Counted from the first letter of the stretch, positions 20,924 to 32,474 are shown. The stretch is DNA of 64,000 nt from Stomoxys calcitrans (GCF_963082655.1 NC_081552.1:73288707-73352706), one strand, 5' to 3'. A program made the numbers and translations. The notes: generated by a model not told the origin, from the letters alone.

Positions 20924-22465
20924 ATAGCTGAACCCGGCCCGCTCTGCTGCGCCTGATAATGCTATGTTGCAGAAAAGTACTCATAATTTTGAAATTTCTG
21001 CCTAATTTCAGTCGAAAATGAATTAAAATTTTCCTGTGAATTTTTTCGACTCCCACATACCCTTTTTTTAAACCCCAATAAGTAAAAGCCCTGTTTAAGG
21101 GTGTGGTGGATCCGCAGAGACTTGGTATCAAAAGCATTTAAGATCCATACTGCCATGGTCGGTAAATATGTCCGATTTGGGGGATTTTTTGGAGGTGGTG
21201 ATGCGCTTTCTTCTCTCATATACCTTTAATTTGATACCCATATTGTAGTGGTTGGTCTATAAAACCGTTTGGCAGGTTTTTGGGGTGGGCGGCCCTCCTA
21301 GGCACCCCACCTCAAATTCGGATACCAAATGTTTGATTTTAGGTTAACGTAAGTGTGCCAACAAAATTTGCTTAAATCGCTCTACCCATATTCGGAATCT
21401 GGTGTTTTTAAAAATAATTTTCAAGGCCTGTCGTAGAGTGGGAAAGTTCAAAAATAATACCGCGAACAACAGCAACGAAGTCAGTTGGCTTTTCCAAGTT
21501 AACGCTATTTACTGGCTGTTTTCAATTAAATCCATTTGAAAACAGCCAGTAGATGGCGCTAACTCAAATGTCAGTGCTACTGACTTGGCGTGGCTTAGCG
21601 CCTATAAAATTGATCCTCATGTGGTCTATAAACGACTATATGACAACCTATTAAATAGTCATCACTTTGTATTTTTTTAAATCAAATCAAATTGTGATAT
21701 TAAACGATTTTCAGTTGTAAAGATCTTATTTGCCAGTCTAATTAAACCATCTAAAACTTTTGAACAAAAAATATTGCACAGCAGCGCGTTGTTTGGTCTT
21801 CTCAATCGGTAAGCTAAAAATGGTTGCAATCTTATCACGCTGAACTTAATAATTTTTGGGGTATGGTGGCCTACATTTATCTGTGTCCCCACACATTATA
21901 TAAATCACACACTGTCCTGTTAGGTCATATATGACCAGAATGAAGATAACAGATTCCCAGTCCACAACCTTATATTTAACTTTAATTAAACCCATATTGT
22001 TATGATTGGTGTATGCAGCCGTTTGGTGGAGAGTGTCTAAACAAAAATATTTATTATTTAATCCCCCATTGTTTTAATTGGTCAAAGAATCTATTGGAGG
22101 CGATTTTTGGAGGTAAAGCACTACCTAGACTCTTGGACACAAAATTTAAGGGCATATTCGTAAACAACTCGCAAATACCTTTCATTTGAGTCTTATATAG
22201 CTATGATCGGGTAAAATTCCCATTTGGGGGGCCTCTTGGGAGTGGGGCGACCCACAAATTCTAAGATATAATTTTTGTGTCATATTCGCAGTCTTCTCCT
22301 GAATACCTTGAACTTGAGCCCCATATTGATATATGCGACCAATATGTCTGTTTGGGGGATTTTTTGGGGTTGGACGACCTCTTATATACTTGATCCCTAT
22401 TATTAATACCATATTCGTATTCTATTCAGTATCAGTATCAGTATCTTTCGAATAAACAAACAAAC
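20924..22465 (+). mobile_element. Family D, copy D3, interrupted by a palindromic element
   Basis: 5' end AATAGCTGAACCCGGCCCGCTCTGCTGCGCC. D core units and part of the 3' section run to about 21420. 21421-21900 is different DNA containing a palindrome of about 110 bp (21479-21589). D-like blocks resume at about 21980-22440 (CCCATATTGTTATGATTGG, ACCTTTCATTTGAGTC). It ends in AATAAACAAACAAACAAAC and the CATA microsatellite. Confidence 0.6.
21479..21589. repeat. Palindromic element (MITE-like), about 110 bp
   Basis: The inner arms are AAGTTAACGCTATTTACTGGCTGTTTTCA and the near-perfect inverse TGAAAACAGCCAGTAGATGGCGCTAACT, separated by about 14 bp. Outer words AAGTCAG (21479) and CTGACTT (21580) are also inverted. 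It could fold into a long hairpin. It has no coding content. Confidence 0.6.
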
Positions 22466-22475
22466 AAACATGCAT

Positions 22476-22541
22476 ACATACATACAAACAAACGAACATA
22501 CATACATACATACATACATACATACATACATACATACTTAC

Positions 22542-22572
<31 letters not shown>

Positions 22573-22592
22573 CATACTTACAAACAGACAAA
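22476..22592. repeat. (CATA)n microsatellite
   Basis: A CATACATACA run with a few CTTA and CAAA variants. It continues the ACAAACAAAC tail of the D3 copy, so it likely expanded from that tail. Confidence 0.9.
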
Positions 22593-22597
22593 CACAA

Positions 22598-23659
<1,062 letters not shown>

Positions 23660-23997
23660 GTATTTGAGAGTAGACAACGAATCTGATACCTAAAGTTTGG
23701 GCCAAGTGATTGGGGGCCACCCACATTCAAACACCTCTCAAATCGGACATATATACCGATTATGGCAAAATGGGGCTAGAACACGAATCTGATATCTATT
23801 TACAGGGCCAAGTATTTTGGTGGCCTCATTACCCCCAAAACACCACCAGCCACATCGAACATACTTACTGATCATGACAATATGGGGCTTAAATGAAAGG
23901 TTTTTGGTAGAAGAACATTTATTGGATATTCACATTTGGTGCGAAATGTCTGAGGGGCCGTCCGAACTCCAAACATTTACCGACTATGGCAATATAG
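23660..23997 (-). mobile_element. Family D fragment (minus)
   Basis: Two to three core units in reverse orientation: AAAGGTATTTGAGAGTAGACAACGAATCTGATA, GGGCCAAGTATTTTGGTGGCC and ACTGATCATGACAATATGGGGC. No end sequences. Confidence 0.65.
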
Positions 23998-24582
23998 AAA
24001 GTATAATGAATAAGGACGGAGGAGCAGCTATATTAAGTTATACTCCGATTCCGAAGCGAAATCGGGAGATCGGGTTATATGGGATAGATTGATTCAGCCC
24101 ATATTGCACATGTATGTTGAAGGCCATGGAAGGAGCCGTTGTACAAAATTTGTGTCAAATCGGATGAGAATTGCGCACTCTAGAGGCTCAATAAGTCAAG
24201 ACCAATGATCGGTTTATATGACAGCTATATCAGGTTATGGACCGATTAGAACCATACTTCGCACAGTTGTTATGTTATGTGCAAAATCTCAGTCAAATTG
24301 GACGAGAATTGCGCCCTCTAGAGGCTCAAGAAGTCAAGACCCAAGATCGGTATATATGGCAGTTATATCAGGTTATAGACCGATTTCAAGCGGCTAGCTC
24401 TATTCCTTCAAAAGTTAGCGTGCTTTCGACAGACGGACGGACATGGCTAGTTCGACTTTAAATGTCACGATGATCAAGAATGTATATACTTTAGACTACT
24501 TAGACGCATATTTCGAGGTGTTACAAACAGAATGACGAAATTAGTATAACCCCATCCTATTCCTACGGTGGAGGGTATAAAA
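23998..24582 (-). mobile_element. DINE subfamily B with 5' end
   Basis: Core units (GCGCACTCTAGAGGCTCAATAAGTC, GCGCCCTCTAGAGGCTC), GTCY run as GACAGACGGACGGACATGGC at 24430, and 5' tip CCCCATCCTATTCCTACGGTGGAGGGTATAAAAA at 24551-24582. The 3' end is missing. Confidence 0.7.
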
Positions 24583-25012
24583 ATAGAGATATTGCGCTGA
24601 AACTTTGCACAGATTCTTTTTTGGTCCAAAAGCAGGTTAAGTTCGAAGATGGGCTATATCGGACTTTATCTGATCGGTCCAGATTTGGATATAGCTGTCA
24701 TGTAGACCGATAACTCGATTTAAAGTCTTGGCCCCAGAAAGGCTCATTTATAATCCGATTTCACTGAAATTTGACACAGTGACTTATGTTAGGCTTTTCG
24801 ACATCCATGTCGTATATGGTTCAGATCGTTTTTTTTTTAGATATAGCTACTAAAAAGGCCAATATTTTGTTATACACAATTGAACAATGACTGGTACTTA
24901 TTAGTATTTGGTCCAAATCGGAACATATTTCGAAATAACTGCTATGGGACATAAGGTATGCAATTTTCACCGGATTTTGATGAAAGGTGGTTTTTTCCAT
25001 CGACATTCCCTT
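24583..25012 (+). mobile_element. DINE subfamily A fragment (plus)
   Basis: GAAACTTTGCACAGATTC, GTTAAGTTCGAAGATGGGC, one core unit with CGATCGGTCCAGATTTGG-type sequence, and the subfamily A 3' section (CCAATATTTTGTTATACACAATTGAAC, GGTATGCAATTTTCACCGG). Both ends are missing. It abuts the 5' tip of the preceding B copy and has the opposite orientation. Confidence 0.7.
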
Positions 25013-25105
25013 ACGAAACAGGGTATAGTTCTCTCATCCTCATACCTCACAAATATAGCTAGTAGCCTTGGTAAGGGTATTACTACCGCTGAAAGTGTTG
25101 TTCTT
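25013..25105 (-). mobile_element. Possible SINE scrap
   Basis: TACCTCACAAATATAGCTAGTAGCC...GGTATTACTACCGCTGAAAGTG resembles the inner part of the SINE near its tRNA-like head, as does 53868-53945. Short and diverged. Confidence 0.3.
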
Positions 25106-25624
25106 AGTTTAGGGTGCATAAAATGCTTGCTTACCGAATTTAACATCCTTTTAGTTTTATTCTTCTTCAGATATATTTCGAATGGAACCCATTCACCTGC
25201 CCTGAGTCAACACACTGAGCAGATGATTAAATGTTCAGTTTCCTTTTCAATTTGCATTTCTAAAGGTCTGGCAAATGAAGTTTTTCAAATTCGTATCATG
25301 GTAGAGGTATTCAAATGAAGCAATACTTTTTTTGAGTCAACAAAGGGATTAACCTTTTTATAACGAATCAAAGCGTTTGAATCGAAAGGTCAGAGAAGAA
25401 TTGTGCAAAAAAATTGTGTTTCCAAATAAATTTTTTATTATGCTTCAAATGAATTCATTTTCAATTGCACATTTGGACAACGTTTTGAAAAAGTTTATGC
25501 AGTTTTCTTATTGGGTATGGATATTAACACCAAAAGGGGAAGGTTGGAGGTAATGTTGGGAGTTTGGAAAATTTAAGGGGCCAGTTTAATTTTCAAAAAA
25601 ATTAATGTCGCAACAACAATCAAA
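25106..25624. other. Unassigned AT-rich DNA
   Basis: No coding or repeat assignment. The 136-codon frame at 24908-25318 crosses the DINE A and the SINE scrap and is not a gene. Confidence 0.35.
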
Positions 25625-26033
25625 AATGTACCCACCGCCGAAGGACGGGGATATATTCACCTTGTCATTCCGTTTGCAACATATCGAAATATCTATTTCC
25701 GACCCTATAAAGTATATACGAAGTTTTGAATATGAATAGTTGGTCATCATAAGAATCAAATGCGATCTAGTCATGTCCGTCTATTTGTGTGTTGTATGAT
25801 AATCACCCGTTATATTTAGAAATAAAGATATTGAGATGAGTCTGGCTAACAAATATCCCGATTTGACTTCTTGAGCCCTTACAAGCCGCAATTTTGCTCC
25901 GATTGCGCTGAAATTTTGCACGCAGTGTTTTGTTATGACGTTCAATAACTGTGCCCAGTACGGTCTGAATCGGTCAATAACCTGATTAGCTCCCATATAA
26001 ACCGATCTCACGATTTGACTTCTTTAGACCTTA
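25625..26033 (+). mobile_element. DINE subfamily B, piece 1 of 3 of one split copy
   Basis: 5' tip GTACCCACCGCCGAAGGACGGGGATATATTC, core CGATCTAGTCATGTCCGTC, then core units. It ends TGACTTCTTTAGACCTTA at the insertion point of the LINE fragment 26034-26567. The copy resumes at 26568 and again at 30854, with the sequence continuous across both breaks. Confidence 0.75.
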
Positions 26034-26567
26034 GGTTAGGTTAGAATAGGTTGAAAAGAGGGTGCATATACTAATCTGCCTCATGCCACCAAAGACATAC
26101 ACCTAAGCCAGTAATCGGCTTGTTGTGCGATCTAAAAGCTCAAAAGTAACCTCTAAATAGAAAATTTTAAGCTAGGAATCCCGTGCTACTGACAAAATCA
26201 TTAATTGGTTTTCTATACCACTCCTCTGAGTTGGTTCATGTCTGGTATCGCGTCCCCACCGGTGTCTGTTAGCCGCGCAAGCCGGGCAATGACATAGGAA
26301 ATGCACCAACGTCTCATCATCTTCCCCACATGCCATAACTTGCCGCATCGATTTTGCATAAGTGGGTTAGTAGTCGTATGTGTCCCGTTATAACACCAAA
26401 AACTATACTGACCTCATTCTTACTACCTTTCAGTAATAACCTCGTCCTCTCACGATCCGGATCACCCCATAGGATTTTCGCCGTCCTAACGACTGTTTCG
26501 AGGTTCTACAGTGTTACATGCGCGTTTGTCGCCCACAACCTTAAATCGGACTGCGTCGACCCGAAAT
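26034..26567 (-). pseudogene. LINE 3'-end insertion (Jockey/I supergroup), TSD TTTAGWCCTTA
   Basis: Minus strand. The 3' tail AACCTATTCTAACCTAACC lies at 26034-26055, and the zinc-knuckle coding region at about 26260-26345 matches the plus-strand copy at 11470-11545. Flanking 11-bp copies are TTTAGACCTTA (26023-26033) and TTTAGTCCTTA (26568-26578). It is a 5'-truncated LINE insertion into DINE B. Confidence 0.75.
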
Positions 26568-26626
26568 TTTAGTCCTTACGCAATTTTTGTCAGATTTGGC
26601 TGAAATTTTTCATGCGGTGTTCTGTT
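26568..26626 (+). mobile_element. DINE subfamily B, piece 2 of 3
   Basis: TTTAGTCCTTACGCAATTTTTGTCAGATTTGGCTGAAATTTTTCATGCGGTGTTCTGTT continues the B core. It ends at the second insertion, whose TSD is GCGGTGTTCYGTT (26614-26626 and 30854-30866). Confidence 0.75.
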
Positions 26627-28210
26627 TACTTGATTTACTTTAATTGGCTATGACAGAACATTTGTTCCACTAGCCGAACGTAAAATACCGTTCCAACCGC
26701 CTCGATCTTCTGCGCTCATTCTAAAATCTCTGACACCAAGTTTCGAGGTGTCTTCCACCATTTGATCTTTCCAACGGTCTTTTGGTCTTCCCGGTTTGCG
26801 TGTACCACCGTGTTTGCTTGCAAAAGACTTCTTTGCTGCAGCATCTTCATCCATTCTGAGAACATGACCTAGCCAACGCAGCCGTTGTACTTTGATGCGT
26901 CCCATTATGCTATCCTCGTCATACAGCTCGTGTATGACGACTTTCTCTCAAACACTCCAAGCACTGCCTCCTCTGCTTTCATAAGTTCCCATGCCTCAGA
27001 ACCATATAACAACACGGGTAGTATCAGTATCTTGTGTAGTGTAATATTCGTCTGTCAAGAGGTGGCCTTGTTTCTAAACTGCTTACTTAATCCAAAGTAG
27101 CAAACTGGTGTCATTCGTTTCGGTTACGGCGGTGCCGAGGTAGATAAAGTTACTGACTATCTCAAAGTTGTGGTTCCCAACTTTCTCCATTTTTTTTATC
27201 TGCTCGGTTGTACAAGGCGTTTTGGGAGTTGAAACCATCCATTTCGTCTTATCTCCATTTACTGTCAGACCTATTGTCACTGACTCTCTTCCGATTCTTT
27301 CAATGGCTGCAGTTACTACTTCCGGTGATCGACCTTTGATGTCGATTTTGTCGGCATAGGCGAGTAGCATGTGTTCTTGTGATTAGTGTGCCATATCTTT
27401 TCACATCTGCATGTCGTATAATCTTCTCCAGATGGATATTAAAGAGATCACACGATAGGCTGTCTCCTTATCTGAAACCTCGTTTGGTATTAAAAGATTC
27501 AGATACATTCTTTCCTATTCTTACTTAGGAACGCGTATCAGCAAATGCCATCCCGCAGGGTCTTATTAATTTTGCAGGGATACCAAACTCAGACATGGCT
27601 TGAAATACCTTTGAACATAAAGGGGTATCGAAGGCGGCTTTGTAGTCAACAAAGAGATGGTAGGTGTTGATTTGTCCTTCTCGGGTCTTATCCAGGATTA
27701 GGCGCAGTGTGAATATCTGTTCCAGCGTGGATTTACCAGGTCTAAAGCCGCATTGATAGGGCCCAATTGCCTCATTGACTTTAGGTTTTAATCTTTCGCA
27801 CAGTACGCTCGGGAGTAACTTGTATGCGGGACATAGTATGCTGAGGTTCCGGTCATCGGGTATGCCCTTATCTAGCCAGATTGCGCAGATAAGCTGATGC
27901 ATACACCTTATCAGTGTGTCGCCTCAAGTCTTAAATAGTTCGTCGGCTCCTGCTCCCTTGTTGTTCTTTAGTCGGGTCACTGATACTGTGACCTCATTCT
28001 TACTAGGAGGTAAACATTGGTAAAATGTTCTTTCAATATCCTCAGGATGCTATCTGTGTCAGTTAACATATTTCCTTCTTTGTCTCTGCAGGAGGATGTG
28101 CCTGCACCAAAGCCATCGGTTTGATGTTTAATTCTTTGGTAGTATTTCTGGACTACATTTTGACTTCTGTACGTCTCAGTTTGCTCACACTCACGTCTTT
28201 CCATTTCCTT
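26627..28210 (-). pseudogene. RTE-like LINE copy X, RT half
   Basis: Minus strand, 3' end at 26627 with tail TTAAAGTAAATCAAGTAAA. Coding runs in several frames. 28200-27980 gives the linker (QRIKHQTDGFGAGTSSCRD). 27902-27525 gives SILCPAYKLLPSVLCERLKP, YQCGFRPGKSTLEQIFTLR and HLFVDYKAAFDTP (RT with catalytic Asp in FVDY). 27370-27083 gives MLLAYADKIDIKGRSP, where the second Asp of YADD is Lys, plus NFIYLGTAVTETND. 26905-26648 gives RIKVQRLRWLGHVLRMD and GTRKPGRPKDRWKD. Several stops and deletions are present. The clade (RTE-like) is inferred from remembered relatives. Confidence 0.75.
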
Positions 28211-29209
28211 TTGCACAGTTTCTTTTTTTGTCCATAAGTAGGTTAAGTTTGAAGATGGGCTATATCGGCCGATTTAGGGTCTTATGCCCATAAAACCCAC
28301 ATTTATTATCCGATTTTGCTGAAATTTACGACAGTGAGTATTGTTAGGCCCTTCGACATCAGATCGGTCCAGATTTGAACATATCTGCCATATAGACCGA
28401 TCCTCCGATTTGGGGTCTTTGGCCCATAAAAGCCACATTTATAATCCACTTTTGTTGAAATTTGGGACAGTGAGTTGTGTTAGGCTCTTCGACGTCCTTC
28501 TTCAATTTGGTCCAGATCGGTCCAGATTTGGATATAGCTGCCATATAGACCGATCCTCCGATTTAGGGTCTAAGGCCAAAAAAAGCCACATTTATTATCC
28601 GATTTGCTGAAATTTGGAACAGTGAGTTGTGTTAGGCCCTTCGACATCTTTCTTCAATTTGGCCCAGATCGGTTCAGATTTGGATAAAGCTGCCATATAG
28701 ATCGATTTTTTGATTTCAGGTTTTGGGTCCTTAAAAGGCGCATTGATTGTCCAATTGTGCCAAAATTTGGAACAGTGCGTTGTGTTAGGCTCTTCGACAT
28801 ATATCTGCATCTTGGCCCAAATCGGTGCAGATTTGGATATAGCTGCCATGTAGACCGTTATCTCGATTTTAAGTCTTGGCCCTATAAAAGGCGCATTTAT
28901 TAGCCGATTTCACTGAAATTTGACACAGTGACTTATGTTAGGATTTTTGACATCCGTGTCGTATATGATTCAGATCGGTTTTTTTTTAGATATAGCTACT
29001 AAAAAGATCAATATTTTGTTATACACAATTGAGCAATGACTTGTTTTTATTGGTATTTGGTCCAATTCGGAACATATTTCGATATAACTGCTATGGGACA
29101 TAAGGTATGCAATTTTCACCGGATTTTGATTAAAGGTGGTTTACATATATACTCGAGGTGGTGGGTATCCAAAGTTCGGCCCGGCCGAACTAAACGCCTT
29201 TTTACTTGT
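28211..29209 (+). mobile_element. DINE subfamily A inside the LINE copy X
   Basis: Starts within the element (TTGCACAGTTTC...GTTAAGTTTGAAGATGGGC) and runs through about four core units at about 28370, 28523, 28676 and 28828 (153-bp spacing). The complete 3' end is GTTCGGCCCGGCCGAACTAAACGCC...TTACTTG (29174-29209). The LINE on either side lacks about 530 bp present in copy Y (about 59395-59920), so a deletion accompanied or followed this insertion. The 5' end is missing. Confidence 0.75.
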
Positions 29210-29548
29210 TTTTGTTGAAATCTTGTGCTAATAACTAACATGTGTTTTGCCGTGGCGAAATCTATATGCCTCAATCCATTACTGGACGTTATCTCGTGAG
29301 GCTAATCTATCCGACTGTTGGACCTTCCCTATCTTCGCATTCAAATCTCCCAGAACGAGATTTTAATATCAAAGGCGGGGCAGCGGTCATATTCTCTCTC
29401 TAGGCGCTTCTAGAAAATTTCCTTGGTCTGCTCTTCCTTGTCTTCCGCCGGGCCATGGACACAAAGAAGGCTAATGTTGAAGAACTTGGCTTTTATGAGG
29501 ATTGTGGCTAGCTTCTTATCCACCGGCGTAAAGCTGGACACAAGGAGT
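29210..29548 (-). pseudogene. RTE-like LINE copy X, endonuclease C-terminal part
   Basis: Minus strand encodes KLLVSSFTPVDKK, ILIKAKFFNISLLCVHGP, EDKEEQTKEIF, a stop, then KRLEREYDRCPAFDIK, and ITSSNGLRHIDFA after a frameshift. These match APE-endonuclease coding of copy Y at 59050-59350. About 105 bp of the endonuclease between the EKY codons (30244) and this segment is missing, removed together with the 5' part of the nested mariner. Confidence 0.7.
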
Positions 29549-30241
29549 TTCGAATCAATGCTTGTGATATGCACCTTAAACGCAATGAATTCGATCCGTT
29601 TTTAAAACGAATCATAACTGTTTACAACAACGTTAGTCGAAAACGATCATGGTCCAAGCATGGTGAACCAGCTCAAACCACTTCAAAGGCTGATATCCGC
29701 CAAAAGAAGGTTATGCAGTCTGTTTGGTGGGATTGGAAGGGTGTGGTATATTTTGAGCTGCTTCCAAGGAACCAAACGATTAATTTGGATGTTTATTGTC
29801 AACAATTGGACAAATTGAATACAGCCATCAAGGAGAAGCGACCAGAATTGGTCAATCGTAAAGGTGTCATATTCCACCAGGACAACACTAGACCGCACAC
29901 ATCTTTGGTCACTCGCCAAAAACTGAGTGAGCTTGGCTGGGAACTTCTGATGCATCCACCATATAGCCCTGACCTTGCACCACTTATTTCGATCTTTGCA
30001 GAACTCCTTAAATGGTAAAACTTTCGGCAATGATAAGGCTATAAAATCGCACTTGGTTCAGTTTTTTGCAGATAAAGGCCAGAAGTTCTATGAGCGTGGA
30101 ATGCTAAATTTGCCAGGAAGATGGCAAAAGGTTATCGAACAAAATGGCAATTATATATTTGATTAAAGTTCATTCTAAGTTTTATTAAAAATGCATTTAA
30201 TTTTTTTTAAAAAATCCGCAATTACTTTTTGGGCAACCCAA
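29549..30241 (+). pseudogene. 5'-truncated mariner with dead transposase
   Basis: Plus-strand DD34D mariner. CDMHLKRNEFDPFLKRIIT is followed directly by VYNNVSRKRSW, then KVMQSVWWDWKGVVYFELLP, VIFHQDNTRPHTS (second catalytic Asp) and HPPYSPDLAP. A frameshift follows, then HLFRSLQNSLNGKTF...RWQKVIEQNGNYIFD to a stop at 30164. Relative to family members, the GDEKW block (first Asp) and the SDY block (third Asp) are absent. The 3' terminal repeat TTGGGTTGCCCAAAAAGTAA is intact on the minus strand at 30221-30241 and is followed by TA. The 5' half and 5' terminal repeat are lost. Confidence 0.85.
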
Positions 30242-30243
30242 TA

Positions 30244-30853
30244 CTTCTCTAATAGATCCACAAGCGCGTATACTGCACCTTCTCTATAAAGAGTGCGGAC
30301 ATTCCAGGTGCAGACCCGAAAATCATGGTCCTTTTTTCGTTCGCGTGGGTCGTCAACGTTGGGGGGGTCCGTTGTTACCATTCCTTTGTTTCTCATGGTA
30401 GTTCTCAGAGTTTTCTACTGGCCCAGCGCCCCAACCGCACGGGGTTTTGTGGGATTGCACATGTATCCCTCGTTGTGGCGAGCCGCTTGCTCCAAGATCC
30501 GACGCTCGCCTCCAGCCACCCCTAACCTGGGAACAGACGCTGATGTTTGCCATTGGTTATTTGAAGGCGCCAAATACTCGCCTTGTCATCTCGAGTATCA
30601 TTGGCACTCAGTATTTCATTAAGAGCCAGTGCTACCTGACTCCTCACTGAGACTCTCCGCTCGAAAATCGCTGACTGCCCGCGGCCGCATTTGCAGCTAC
30701 TCCTCATAAAAACGGAGCTTTCCACCATCCGCAACCTTTGGACGCGCCCGGTAGCTTTCAGCTAAGCTTCCTGTGATAACGATGGACACCACACAAGTCG
30801 GAGTTCAAAGTTCCAGCCCGTGTGGTGCTCATAGCTCTGCCGTGTCGGCCGGG
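30244..30853 (-). pseudogene. RTE-like LINE copy X, 5' end and endonuclease start
   Basis: Minus strand. 30853-30400 is GC-richer 5' sequence (CGGCCGACACGGCAGAGC..., TGAGCACCACACGGGCTGG). Then PPNVDDPRERKKDHDFRVCTWNVRTLYREGAVYALVDLLEKY begins the APE nuclease (TWNVRT motif), which is cut by the mariner at the codon for Tyr (TA target). The 5' end coincides with the TSD GCGGTGTTCCGTT at 30854-30866, so this copy was probably full length or nearly so when it inserted. Confidence 0.75.
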
Positions 30854-31122
30854 GCGGTGTTCCGTTAAAACTTCCAACAACTGTCTAAAATACGGTTCAA
30901 ACCAGTCCATAACCTGATATAGAACAGCTCGCATGTAAACCAGCCTCTCGATCATCCTTGTTCGGTTCCTAGAAGCTTAAATGTTTGCTGGTTTGACAGA
31001 AGTTTGTTATGTAGAATAAAATGATACCCTTCAACTAAATTTATTTTGTATAAATTTTTAGCAGAATCCATGGTGGTGGGTTCGCAAGATTCAGCCCGGC
31101 CGAACTTAACACGCTTTTACTC
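30854..31122 (+). mobile_element. DINE subfamily B, piece 3 of 3
   Basis: Resumes at GCGGTGTTCCGTTAAAACTTCCAACAACTGTC, completes one core unit and reaches the 3' end: ATCCATGGTGGTGGGTTCGCAAGATTCAGCCCGGCCGAACTTAACACGCTTTTACTCG. The next B copy begins at once, giving a head-to-tail tandem. Confidence 0.75.
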
Positions 31123-32474
31123 GTTTTTATACCCTCCACCATAAGATGGGGGGTATACTAATTTCGTCATTCTGATTGTAACTACTCGAAATATTCGTCT
31201 GAGACCCCATAAAGTATATATATTCTTGATCGTCGTGACATTTTATGTCGATCTAGCCATGTCCGTCCGTCTGTCCGTCCGTCCGTCCGTCCGTCCGTCC
31301 GTCCGTCTGTCTGTCGAAAGCACGCTAACTTCCGAAGGAGTAAAGCTAGCCGCTTGAAATTTTGCACAAATACTTCTTATTAGTGTAGGTCGGTTGGTAT
31401 TGTAAATGGGCCATATCGGTCCATGTTTTGATATAGCTGCCATATAAACCGATCTTGGGTCTTGACTTCTTGAGCCTCTAGCGTGCGCAATTCTTATCCG
31501 ATCAGAATGAAATTTTGCACGACGTACTTTGTTATTATATCCAACAACTGTGCCAAGTATGGTTCAAATCGGTTCATAACCTGATATAGCTGCCATATAA
31601 ACCGATCATGGGTCTTGACTTCTTGAGTATCTAGAGTGCGCAATTCTTATCCGATTGAAATGAAATTTTGCACGACGTGTTTTGTTATTATATCCAACAA
31701 CTTTGCTAAGTATGGTTCAAATCGGCCCATAACCTGATATAGCTGCCATATAAACCGATCTTGGGTCTTGACTTCTTGAGCCTGTAGAGGGCGCAATTCT
31801 TATCCGAATGGAATGGAATTTCGCACGAAGTATTTCGTTATGATATCCAACAACTGTGCCAAGTATGGTTGAAATCGGTCCATAACCTGATATAGCTGCC
31901 ATATAAACCGATCTTGGGTCTTGACTTCTTGAGCCTCTAGAGTGCGCAATTCCTATCCGATTTGGCTGAAATTTTGCATGACGTATTTTATTTTTACTTT
32001 CATCAACTGTGTCAAATAAGGTTCAAATCGGTTCATAACCTGATATAGCTGCCATATAAACCAATCTGGGATCTTGACTTCTTGACCCCTAGAGGTCGCA
32101 ATTATTATCCGATATGCCTGAAATTTTGTACGACGGATCCTCTCATGACCATCAACAAACGTGTTTATTATGGTCTGAATCGGTCTATAGCCCGATACAG
32201 ATCCCATATAAATCGTTCTCTCTATTTTACTTCGTGAGCCCCAATGGGCCCAATTCTTATACGATTTGGCTGAAATTTTACACAGGTTTCAAACATATAA
32301 TTTAATTGTGGTCCAAACCGGACCATATCTTGATATCGTTTTAATAGCAGAGCAACTCTTTTCTTATATCCTTTTTTGCCTAAGAAGAGATGCCGGGAAA
32401 GAACTCGACAAATGCGATCCATGGTGGAGGGTATATAAGATTCGGCCCGGCCGAACTTAGCACGCTTTTACTTG
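31123..32474 (+). mobile_element. DINE subfamily B, complete reference copy
   Basis: Complete from TTTTTATACCCTCCACCATAAGATGGGGGGTATACT to TTCGGCCCGGCCGAACTTAGCACGCTTTTACTTG. Core blocks ATATAGCTGCCATATAAACC begin at 31431, 31584, 31737, 31890 and 32043 (exactly 153 bp apart), with a diverged unit after each end. The GTCY microsatellite at 31258-31315 is expanded to about 13 units. Size 1.35 kb. This and 54543-55915 best show the element's architecture. Confidence 0.8.
31258..31315 (+). repeat. Expanded GTCY proto-microsatellite
   Basis: ATGTCCGTCCGTCTGTCC followed by a GTCC run and GTCTGTCTGTCG. Other copies have only two to five such units at this position. Confidence 0.9.

Noticed and set aside
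28359..28849. ORFs beginning MAAISKSGPIW and MAAISKSAPIW (also MAAISGYGPI at 31717-31902)
   Set aside because: These recurrent 'proteins' are the 153-bp DINE core read in one frame; they start and stop with repeat phase and have no protein character.
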